Shown: piece by piece, positions 1 to 5,320 of the stretch
Position numbering within the stretch: position 1 is the first letter of the stretch
Layout of the letters: every line of letters begins with the position of its first letter
Source: Phyllobacteriaceae bacterium
Lineage (GTDB): Bacteria > Pseudomonadota > Alphaproteobacteria > Rhizobiales > Rhizobiaceae
Assembly: GCA_024645155.1 (NCBI GenBank)
Contig: JAHEGF010000061.1
Location: 1 to 10,507, forward strand
Length of the DNA stretch: 10,507 nt
Direction: 5' to 3'
Made by a program: the position numbers and the translations under genes
Notes under the pieces: generated by a model
Told to the model about the DNA's origin: nothing
What the model saw: the letters and a program-made list of their open reading frames with translations, nothing else
The model's database searches: none

Positions 1-2
1 GC

Positions 3-20
3 TTCACACGCTACTTCTAG
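3..20 (+). CDS. C-terminal tail of an upstream gene, possibly outer-membrane porin (partial)
   Basis: Only five codons and a TAG stop are visible (F-T-R-Y-F-stop in frame 3). A terminal phenylalanine with alternating aromatic residues is what the last beta-strand of a BAM-assembled outer-membrane protein looks like, and alphaproteobacterial porins often end this way. A strong intrinsic terminator starts 31 bases after the stop, which fits the end of a well-expressed gene. The other two + frames also reach stops here (26-28 and 34-36), so both the reading frame and the porin idea are inference from very little sequence. Confidence 0.3.
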   Translation, partial: FTRYF

Positions 21-51
21 GCGGATGACCGTTTAGCACAACACAACACAG

Positions 52-80
52 ACGCCGGCGGGTCTCCCGCCGGCGTTTTT
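52..80 (+). terminator. Strong Rho-independent terminator
   Basis: A perfect 11-bp GC-rich stem pairs 52-62 (ACGCCGGCGGG) with 66-76, with a 3-base TCT loop, followed at once by a run of five T (76-80). The T-run lies only on the + side, so it ends the transcript entering from the left. It also insulates the recombinase gene, which must have its own promoter. Confidence 0.93.
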
Positions 81-224
81 CATTTCCGGCATCTGAAACC
101 GCAGAGCACATCCAATAGCATCGGCCTGACGTTCACTGGATTGCGACGAAACCAGACCCGGCAAGAAAGCAAGGAGACAAAACAAGGGCGGACGAAGTCA
201 AAGAAGGCGTGATAAAAACGCGCA

Positions 225-254
225 ATACAACTTTTCCTATACTTTTGGTTGTAT
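225..254. repeat. 7-bp inverted repeat upstream of the recombinase
   Basis: ATACAAC at 225-231 is repeated inverted as GTTGTAT at 248-254 with a 16-base AT-rich spacer. The spacer contains TATACT (238-243), which resembles a -10 element. I see no good -35 hexamer 16-18 bases upstream. The arms lie about 50-80 bases before the GTG start of the recombinase, so they could be an operator or a recombinase arm site. Both readings are inference. Confidence 0.35.
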
Positions 255-302
255 AAACAATAAATTCTTGAATTCGAAAATACAATTGGAGCGAGAAGAA
301 CG

Positions 303-1253
303 GTGGCAATCTCCCGCAAATCCGGAAAACCGGGCTTGTATCTGCAAGAGCCATCTTACTCCGAGATCTCATACAACCTCCGGTATCAGTCGCCCAACCA
401 ACACATACGCGCCGTTAAAAGGCACACGGTCAATGATCTCGCCGCACGGTACATGGATATCCTGTGGGAGGACGGTAAGCACAAATACAACGTCCAGTCC
501 TTTCTAGGCGAGATTGCAGAAATATTGTGCGGCCTTGAATTCAGCGTGTTTTCACAGGAGATGATCGATTCTCTGGTGTTGAAACTTCGAGCACGGGGCA
601 ACAGCAACGCAACCATCAACAGAAAGATGGCGGCGCTTAGCAAATTGTTGCGGAAAGCGTGCAAGATGGGCGACATTCACAGCCTGCCGGAATTCAGGCG
701 GCAAAAGGAGAGCAGCGGCCGCATCCGGTTTCTCGAACCGGATGAGGAAGAACGCCTGTTTGCGGCGATTGCCACCCGGTCACCCGACTGCCACCGCCTG
801 TGTATCTTCCTGGTCGATACGGGCGCGCGCCTCGGTGAAGCCCTTGGTCTGGTGTGGAACGATTTCTCGGCAAACAGGGTAACATTCTGGATCACGAAAT
901 CAGGCCGCAGCCGCACCATTCCCCTGACTAACAGGGCACGAAATGCCGTCGAGATTTCACGGCGCGGCATCAAGGGTCCGTTCTCGATGCTCAGCCAGGT
1001 TCAGTTGCGCGCCGTATGGAACGAGGCCAAGGAAGAAGTGGGCCTTGGCGACGACAAGCAGATCGTTCCGCACATCTTGCGGCATACCTGCGCGTCGCGG
1101 CTGGTCAGGGGCGGCATCGATCTGCGCCGCGTACAGATGTGGCTGGGTCATCAGACGCTGCACATGACGATGCGATATGCCCACCTTGCCACCCATGACC
1201 TCGACACTTGTGTCAAAGTGCTGGAAACCAACCCGTGCGAGAGCGCCGGTTAG
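303..1253 (+). CDS. Tyrosine recombinase / site-specific integrase
   Basis: This 316-aa protein is a complete phage-integrase-family tyrosine recombinase, which cuts and rejoins DNA through a covalent 3'-phosphotyrosine. Residues about 40-120 form the N-terminal core-binding (SAM-like) domain. Residues about 140-305 form the catalytic domain, with all expected active-site residues visible: Arg176 (DTGARLGEAL), Lys199 (ITKSGRSR), His257 and Arg260 (HILRH), His283 (WLGHQT) and Tyr292 (MRYAHL). The start is GTG at 303 with GGAG about 11 bases upstream (288-291); no earlier in-frame start has a better site. It stands alone, between a terminator and an aminotransferase gene, with no excisionase, phage or cargo genes beside it. 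From memory, similar integrases occur widely in rhizobial chromosomes. Whether it is a housekeeping recombinase or a remnant of an integrated element cannot be told here. Xer function is unlikely, since XerC/XerD would be expected to be more conserved and in other contexts. Confidence 0.93.
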   Translation: MAISRKSGKPGLYLQEPSYSEISYNLRYQSPNQHIRAVKRHTVNDLAARYMDILWEDGKHKYNVQSFLGEIAEILCGLEFSVFSQEMIDSLVLKLRARGNSNATINRKMAALSKLLRKACKMGDIHSLPEFRRQKESSGRIRFLEPDEEERLFAAIATRSPDCHRLCIFLVDTGARLGEALGLVWNDFSANRVTFWITKSGRSRTIPLTNRARNAVEISRRGIKGPFSMLSQVQLRAVWNEAKEEVGLGDDKQIVPHILRHTCASRLVRGGIDLRRVQMWLGHQTLHMTMRYAHLATHDLDTCVKVLETNPCESAG

Positions 1254-1430
1254 AGCCACCCTCATTTCGCTACTGCCGATACCGTAGTTTGCCGCCCTTT
1301 CCTGCCAGAAACTGCACAAATGCCGCCGCCGGTTCTCTTGCACCCAACGATTACGCACGATATCCGGACCGGCGCGGATTATCCTGCGTGCCAACAGGTA
1401 ACGATTTCGCGGCACCCGGAGGAAGCGCAA

Positions 1431-1451
1431 CCGGTCCCTGCCCTGGACCGG
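1431..1451. repeat. 7-bp hairpin in the recombinase-aminotransferase gap
   Basis: CCGGTCC (1431-1437) and GGACCGG (1445-1451) form a perfect GC-rich stem with a 7-base loop. No T-run follows, so it is not a typical intrinsic terminator. It lies 75 bases before the aminotransferase ATG. The rest of the 272-bp gap (1254-1525) shows no ORF or RNA gene that I can support. Confidence 0.4.
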
Positions 1452-1525
1452 AATCATCCGTACGGCTATTTGTTTGGAAACGCTGCAATCCCGTGTCACA
1501 ATCAACTCCGCAACAGAGCATCAAC

Positions 1526-2623
1526 ATGGCTTCGCACCCCAAACCGACCGCATTGATCCGGTCCCTGCCCGCAACGGTCCCGTTTGTCGGGCCGGAAAGC
1601 CAGGAACGCCAGCGCGGCCGGCCGTTCAAGGCGCGTATCGGCGCCAATGAGAGCGTATTTGGCCCGTCACCCAAGGTGATCAAGGCTATGGCGGCAGCCG
1701 CGCCTGACATGTGGAAATACTGCGACCCGGAAAGTTTCGAATTGCGAACCGCATTGGCGCAACATCTGGGCGTTGCAGCAAACAATCTGGTTATCGGCGA
1801 GGGAATCGACGGCTTGCTCGGCATGATCGTACGCTTGTTCGTGAGCGAGAATACGCCGGTTGTCACATCGCTCGGCGCCTATCCGACTTTCAACTACCAT
1901 GTTGCCGGATTTGGCGGGCGGCTGGTCACGGTTGCCTACCGCAATGATCACGAGGATCTCGACGGGCTTGCCGCTGCCGTCCGCCTCGAAAATGCGCCAC
2001 TCGTTTACCTGTCAAACCCGGACAATCCGATGGGAACCTGGTGGAATGGCGATGCAATTGCCGCTTTCGCTGACAGCCTGCCGGAAGAAACCATGCTTGT
2101 CCTTGACGAAGCCTATGGCGAGACCGCCCCTCGGGGCGCGTTGATGCCCTTGCTGCCGTTGCGTGGCAATGTCTTGCGCTTGCGGACTTTCTCGAAAGTC
2201 TATGGCCTCGCCGGTCTCCGTTGCGGCTATGCAATAGGTGTTGCGGAGACAATCGCGGTTTTTGAACGCATACGAAGCCATTTCGGCGTCAACCGCATGG
2301 CGCAGGTAGCCGCGATTACCGCACTAGAAGATTCCGACTATCTACTTCAGGCCATTGACAAGATCGCCGATGCGCGCACGGCCATTGCCGAAATCGGCCT
2401 GCGTAATGGATTGGAACCTGTTGAATCTGCAACAAATTTCGTTGCGCTTGACTGCGGAACCGCGGAACGATCGGGCGAAATCATGAAAGCGCTGATTGAT
2501 GCCGGCATATTTGTGCGCCGGCCCGGTGTGCCGGTACTTGACCGCTGCGTGCGCATCAGCGCCGGAACGCCACAAGACCTGGCGCTGTTCGAGACCGCAT
2601 TGGCAGCAGCCGTATCACGCTGA
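1526..2623 (+). CDS. PLP-dependent aminotransferase, histidinol-phosphate aminotransferase family
   Basis: This 365-aa fold-type I, class I/II aminotransferase resembles HisC, which converts histidinol phosphate and 2-oxoglutarate to imidazole acetol phosphate and glutamate. The PLP lysine is Lys224 in the motif TFSKVYGLAGLR. Other expected cofactor and substrate residues are Asn164/Asn167 (SNPDNP), Asp194 and Tyr197 (LDEAYG) and the carboxylate-binding Arg343 (CVRIS). The length matches HisC (about 350-370 aa). The frame stays open upstream to 1208, inside the recombinase gene, but homology begins only after the ATG at 1526, so I chose that start. The ribosome binding site is weak (at best AGAG at 1516-1519). 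Rhizobial genomes carry several HisC-like paralogues, and no other his genes are nearby, so the true substrate may be another amino acid, such as an aromatic one. The gene symbol is left blank for that reason. Confidence 0.92.
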   Translation: MASHPKPTALIRSLPATVPFVGPESQERQRGRPFKARIGANESVFGPSPKVIKAMAAAAPDMWKYCDPESFELRTALAQHLGVAANNLVIGEGIDGLLGMIVRLFVSENTPVVTSLGAYPTFNYHVAGFGGRLVTVAYRNDHEDLDGLAAAVRLENAPLVYLSNPDNPMGTWWNGDAIAAFADSLPEETMLVLDEAYGETAPRGALMPLLPLRGNVLRLRTFSKVYGLAGLRCGYAIGVAETIAVFERIRSHFGVNRMAQVAAITALEDSDYLLQAIDKIADARTAIAEIGLRNGLEPVESATNFVALDCGTAERSGEIMKALIDAGIFVRRPGVPVLDRCVRISAGTPQDLALFETALAAAVSR

Positions 2624-2654
2624 AACAAGCCGCCATTTCAAATCACAACGACTA

Positions 2655-2690
2655 CTTATTATATAAACAATCGTTCATTTAATTATATCT
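2655..2690. other. AT-rich patch in the convergent gap
   Basis: About 36 bases are nearly all A/T, with overlapping ATATAA and TTATAT inverted elements (2661-2666 and 2683-2688), in contrast to the GC-rich surroundings. The patch contains -10-like hexamers (TATATC, 2684-2689) but no convincing -35 partner. It could be a promoter for something transcribed rightward, or a transcription end zone for the aminotransferase. Neither reading is proven by the sequence. Confidence 0.3.
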
Positions 2691-2805
2691 GTACCGGCCG
2701 CCCATCGCGGGCATGACTACTTGAGTGGTGCAGGCGGCAATCCAGAGACCACTGCCCCAGGCTATGAAGTCTGGTTGCGGCAGGCGTAAAGCACTGCCGC
2801 GGTAC
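2691..2805. other. Highly self-complementary intergenic segment, possible structured RNA
   Basis: Several nested complementary pairs lie between the aminotransferase stop and the Sel1 gene. The outer arms GTACC (2691-2695) and GGTAC (2801-2805) close the segment. Inside are GCCC/GGGC (2700-2703 with 2709-2712), AGTGGT/ACCACT (2724-2729 with 2748-2753) and a perfect 7-bp stem GCGGCAG/CTGCCGC (2777-2783 with 2794-2800). An alternative pairing joins 2736-2746 to 2770-2779 and competes with the AGTGGT stem. No T-run follows on either strand. It matches no RNA family I can recognise, and chance pairing in GC-rich DNA is a real alternative. Confidence 0.25.
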
Positions 2806-2808
2806 CCA

Positions 2809-3075
2809 TTAATGCATGGTCATCCATTCACGGGCCTGGCGCAGCGCCGAGGCGATCTCGGTTTTCGACATTGTCTGGGCGAGTTCCGCGCGCAATTCGG
2901 CAGCACGGGCAGAGCCCTTGATTGCAGCAATGTTGAACCATTTATGTGCTGTCACCATATCGACTTCGCAGTCACGGCCGCTGGCATACATCATTCCCAA
3001 TTCGAATAGAAGGTCGGCCTGCGCTGCGCCGCCCGCCGCTCCCGTATTCATGTCACAAACTTCAAAACGTGCCAT
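2809..3075 (-). CDS. Small Sel1-repeat (SLR) protein
   Basis: This is an 88-aa protein with one clear Sel1-like repeat. Around residues 20-58 it reads A-Q-A-D-L-L-F-E-L-G-M-M-Y-A-S-G, then a short acidic loop, then AHKWFNIAAIKGSARAAELR. That is the TPR-like helix-turn-helix signature (G.MY..G....D...A..W...AA..G...A). The rest is an amphipathic helix ending in an Arg/Trp-rich tail. There is no signal peptide or membrane segment, so it is probably cytoplasmic; such repeats usually mediate protein contacts. The ATG start at 3075 is well supported by AGGGGGAG (3083-3090, read on the - strand) 7 bases upstream. Small single-repeat proteins like this are common in Rhizobiales, but I know of no defined function. 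It is monocistronic and converges on the aminotransferase gene. Confidence 0.88.
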   Translation of the reverse strand: MARFEVCDMNTGAAGGAAQADLLFELGMMYASGRDCEVDMVTAHKWFNIAAIKGSARAAELRAELAQTMSKTEIASALRQAREWMTMH

Positions 3076-3517
3076 ATTCCAACTCCCCCTGTTAGGTGTT
3101 TCCGGATTTGGCGCCCCAGTCCTCTTCCGGCCTTCTATTGACCAGGCGATGATGGCAGCTGCAATTTGAAACCGGCGTTAAGGGGCGTGCTTAATTGTCG
3201 GCAAACAAAAACCAAAAAAAAGGTAAACGAGTGAAATCATTAACGATGGGAACCCGCAGATTCCCGACAGATGAAGACAATTTCCGGAAAAATGCACAGT
3301 TTGCGCGAAAGTATCTGCTAACCACATCTGAAACTCGCCGGACTGGATTGGTATCCAACGATCCAATATGACAAGCCGTGCCCGGCCACAATTTGCACTT
3401 CTTACCCTACGGCATGACTTCCGTTTTTATCCAAGCTGGACTAATTTCAGCGGCCAAAGCCATTGCCGGTGCAGCAGTGACAAGCACCACAGGCCGAAAA
3501 ACGGGAGAAACGGGTTT
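3076..3517. other. 442-bp gap between divergent Sel1 and DUF2147 genes
   Basis: No gene of normal quality is visible on either strand. The gap should hold the promoters of both flanking genes, since they diverge. The left end carries the Sel1 ribosome binding site (3083-3090). Inside are a perfect 10-bp palindrome TTTCCGGAAA (3281-3290), a 5-bp hairpin GGGAA/TTCCC (3248-3252 with 3261-3265) and an A-rich stretch around 3206-3222. Bases 3414-3521 hold a 35-codon ORF whose stop overlaps the DUF2147 start. I see no convincing -35/-10 pair. Confidence 0.5.
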
Positions 3518-3853
3518 ATGAAAAAGCTTATTACCGGTATTGCGGTTGCCGTCATGTTCACCAGCGCAGCGTTTGCAGACGTCATTGAAGGCAACTGGCG
3601 CACGCAAAGCGGAGAGACCGCTGCAATCGCGAAATGCGGCGGCAGCTTTTGTATTACGCTGAAGACCGGAGAACACGCCGGAAAACGAATTGGCAAACTC
3701 AGCAACAATGGAAGCAAATATAAGGGTACGATCACAGACCCGGCAGATGACAAGACCTATTCCGGTTCTGCGACAATCAGCGGTTCAACCATGAGTATGA
3801 CGGGCTGCGCCTTCAAGATATTCTGCAAATCCCAGAAGTGGACCAAGCAGTAG
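3518..3853 (+). CDS. Secreted DUF2147-family protein
   Basis: This 111-aa protein begins with a classical Sec signal peptide: Lys at 2-3, a hydrophobic core at 4-17 and a likely cut after Ala-Phe-Ala at residues 18-20. The mature part is about 91 aa and fits DUF2147 (PF09917): G-N-W-R-T at 25-29, a cysteine-rich C-G-G-S-F-C at 40-45, K-Y-K-G-T-I-T-D-P near 67-75, Y-S-G-S near 81-84, and a terminal G-C-A-F-K...C-K-S-Q-K-W. Four mature cysteines (40, 45, 97, 103) suggest periplasmic disulfides. The family is a small beta-rich domain of unknown biochemical role. The ATG at 3518 is preceded by GGGAGA (3503-3508) at good spacing. The frame is open upstream to 3368, but that part lacks a binding site and would bury the signal peptide. 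Confidence 0.92.
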   Translation: MKKLITGIAVAVMFTSAAFADVIEGNWRTQSGETAAIAKCGGSFCITLKTGEHAGKRIGKLSNNGSKYKGTITDPADDKTYSGSATISGSTMSMTGCAFKIFCKSQKWTKQ

Positions 3854-3901
3854 TCAGGTCATCGCCTACCTACGGGCGAAATAGATACGGATAACAGGCG
3901 T

Positions 3902-3916
3902 CCAAGGCGACCTTGG
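3902..3916. repeat. 6-bp hairpin between the convergent DUF2147 and GST genes
   Basis: CCAAGG (3902-3907) and CCTTGG (3911-3916) pair around a 3-base loop, and a second small stem CGGCA/TGCCG follows within about 25 bases. The position between two gene ends suggests a transcription end, but there is no T-run on either strand, so a standard intrinsic terminator is not supported. Confidence 0.35.
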
Positions 3917-3989
3917 CCGCGACGGCAATCAAATGCCGGCTCGTCCGTTCTTCCCAACTCCCAGGCCAAATGGGCTTTGGCTCGACGGT

Positions 3990-4697
3990 CTATCGTGCCT
4001 TTTGTCCGAAAAGCACGTTCTGGACCTTCTTGTCGCCGGCAATATTGGCTTTTGACTGCATGTCTTCGCCCATTGCCAGCCCGGTGGAAACGGCGGGGCG
4101 CGCGTTCATTGTTTCATACCAGCGCAACAAGTTCGGGAAATCGTTGAGATTCTGGCCCTGACGTTCATGGCGCTTGATCCAGCCGATGCAGGCGATATCG
4201 GCGATCGAATAATCTCCAGCCAGGAATTCGCGGCCGGCCAGCTGCCGGTTCATCACACCGTAAAGCCGGTTCATCTCGTTTGTGTAACGGTCGATGGCAT
4301 AGGGGATCTTTTCGGGCGCATACAGGCGGAAATGATGGGCCTGGCCGCCCATGGGTCCAAGGCCACCCATTTGCCAGTGCAGCCATTGGTCGACTTCCAC
4401 ACGCGCGCGTTCATCCGAAGGGTAGAACTGGCCGAATTTTCGGCCGAGATACTGCAGAATGGCGCCGGATTCAAAAACCGAGATTGGATTACCGTCCGGC
4501 CCTTCCGGATCGATAATCGCAGGCATGCGGTTATTCGGTGAAATTTCCAGAAATGACGGCTCGAATTGCTCGCCGCGTCCGATATTGACGAATTTCACGA
4601 CGTAGGGGATGGCGAGCTCTTCCAGCATTACCGTAATTTTCCAGCCGTTCGGTGTTGGCCAGAAAAAAAGTTCAATCGGTTTCGTCTGTTTGGTCAA
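3990..4697 (-). CDS. Glutathione S-transferase, Nu-class-like (YfcG/YghU type)
   Basis: This 235-aa two-domain GST has an N-terminal thioredoxin fold (residues about 8-88). Its W-P-T-P-N-G-W-K motif supplies Thr15 and Asn17, the glutathione-activating pair of Nu-class enzymes. It also has N-N-R-M-P-A-I with the cis-Pro at 59 and F-E-S-G-A-I with Glu76-Ser77, which bind glutathione. Residues about 95-215 form the helical C-terminal domain, including the conserved D-Y-S-I-A-D-I motif. Family members such as E. coli YfcG act as glutathione-dependent disulfide reductases; conjugating activity is weak. I chose TTG at 4697 because GGAGCGGGG lies at suitable spacing (4707-4715) and relatives start just before this domain. 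An in-frame ATG at 4745 would add 16 residues but has no visible binding site. The protein is cytoplasmic, and the gene is probably monocistronic and divergent from the small-ORF/amn cluster. Confidence 0.92.
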   Translation of the reverse strand: MTKQTKPIELFFWPTPNGWKITVMLEELAIPYVVKFVNIGRGEQFEPSFLEISPNNRMPAIIDPEGPDGNPISVFESGAILQYLGRKFGQFYPSDERARVEVDQWLHWQMGGLGPMGGQAHHFRLYAPEKIPYAIDRYTNEMNRLYGVMNRQLAGREFLAGDYSIADIACIGWIKRHERQGQNLNDFPNLLRWYETMNARPAVSTGLAMGEDMQSKANIAGDKKVQNVLFGQKAR

Positions 4698-4706
4698 TTC
4701 CGCATT

Positions 4707-4715
4707 CCCCGCTCC
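4707..4715 (-). promoter_or_regulatory. Ribosome binding site deciding the GST start
   Basis: Read on the - strand, GGAGCGGGG ends 9 bases before a TTG codon at 4697. The upstream in-frame ATG at 4745 is preceded by a sequence with no purine-rich match to the 16S tail. This favours initiation at TTG. Confidence 0.5.
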
Positions 4716-4794
4716 AGAAACATTCCGTCGCTGCCAGATAGGCATTCATGCCGGATATGCAAGCCGGATAACTGTCTCATCTCATTAATATGTT

Positions 4795-4831
4795 TGAACC
4801 GCCGATGAACAGGAGCCTCACGGCCGGTTCA
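4795..4831. repeat. 7-bp inverted repeat between GST and the small-ORF cluster
   Basis: TGAACCG (4795-4801) is repeated inverted as CGGTTCA (4825-4831) with a 23-base spacer. It lies in the divergent promoter zone between GST (-) and the 56-aa ORF (+), so it could be a regulator site. A nearby TTAATA (4785-4790) resembles a -10 element. Function is inferred from position only. Confidence 0.3.
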
Positions 4832-4871
4832 GCAGCAGCCTGCCAATATTGCCGCAAATCGGAGAACTGCA

Positions 4872-5042
4872 ATGCTCGCACGGCGTTTCACAATCATTTG
4901 TCTCATTTGCATGCTTCTTGGAATGGGCATGTCCTTTCTTGTTCAAAACACCGCGCGCCCGGCCTATTCGTCCGGCGGATCGAATTCGTTACCCTGTGTC
5001 TACGACATATCCGGCCATTGCTCGACCCCGGTTTTCCGCTGA
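4872..5042 (+). CDS. Small membrane or exported protein (56 aa), unknown function
   Basis: This short ORF encodes M-L-A-R-R-F followed by an unbroken hydrophobic segment (residues 7-24, rich in I, L, M, C, F). A polar tail of about 30 residues follows, with two cysteines (42 and 50) in L-P-C-V-Y-D-I-S-G-H-C. The basic N-terminus plus single hydrophobic helix indicates a signal anchor or signal peptide; Ala-Arg-Pro-Ala-Tyr-Ser at 28-33 may lie near a cleavage site. The ATG at 4872 has a strong ribosome binding site, GGAGAA (4861-4866), 5-7 bases upstream, which makes a real gene likely despite its size. From memory, short proteins beginning with a similar R-R-F-T-I hydrophobic stretch occur near amn in rhizobia; I cannot verify that here. 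The spaced cysteines in the exported part could form a disulfide. Confidence 0.65.
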   Translation: MLARRFTIICLICMLLGMGMSFLVQNTARPAYSSGGSNSLPCVYDISGHCSTPVFR

Positions 5043-5080
5043 GCAGAACGCGCAGCACATACCCTGCAAGATTGCATCTC

Positions 5081-5257
5081 ATGAAACAGAACTCCCGGAC
5101 CATTGTGCTTTTGATATCCGTAGCGCTGCGTGTCTTCGCGCTGTCTGTTTTGTTTGGCGGACCGGTATATGGCGTCAGCGAAATGCGCATTGAGGGCGGG
5201 AACACTTTCTCGAATGGCGCCGGCATTGTCCTGCTTACAGCCTTGCAGCGTAACTGA
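5081..5257 (+). CDS. Possible small exported peptide (58 aa), unknown
   Basis: The ORF starts M-K-Q-N-S-R, followed by a hydrophobic stretch at residues 7-25 and a G-G-P-V-Y-G turn at 26-31, the pattern of a Sec signal peptide. A short tail of about 25 residues follows, with no cysteine, ending in a second hydrophobic run (G-A-G-I-V-L-L-T-A-L). It lies 38 bases after the 56-aa ORF and 63 bases before amn, on the same strand. The ribosome binding site is weak. I recognise no family. The regular signal-like architecture argues for a gene, while the weak start site and small size argue against. Confidence 0.4.
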   Translation: MKQNSRTIVLLISVALRVFALSVLFGGPVYGVSEMRIEGGNTFSNGAGIVLLTALQRN

Positions 5258-5320
5258 CATTAGCGACATGCTGGCGATTTCGCACTGTCAGTGGCAATAT
5301 TTCTGCATTATAAGGAGCCG

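Noticed and set aside
957..1505. 182-codon ORF on the - strand opposite the recombinase end and the following gap
   Set aside because: About half of it is the exact complement of the conserved recombinase C-terminus, it has no binding site, and its sequence resembles no family. It is an antisense shadow.
2742..2756. TCCAGAGACCACTGCC resembles the B12 box of cobalamin riboswitches
   Set aside because: The other conserved parts (GGAA, GCCACTG and the CCCCGCAACTG core) are not found upstream, and no B12-related gene follows.
3178..3194. Two TTAA motifs as a possible CtrA site
   Set aside because: The spacing is nine bases, not the seven of the TTAA-N7-TTAA consensus.
4790..5080. Upstream extension of the frame that contains the 58-aa ORF (155 codons in total)
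   Set aside because: No binding site at its start, no signal or domain in the added part, and it overlaps the better-supported 56-aa ORF in another frame.
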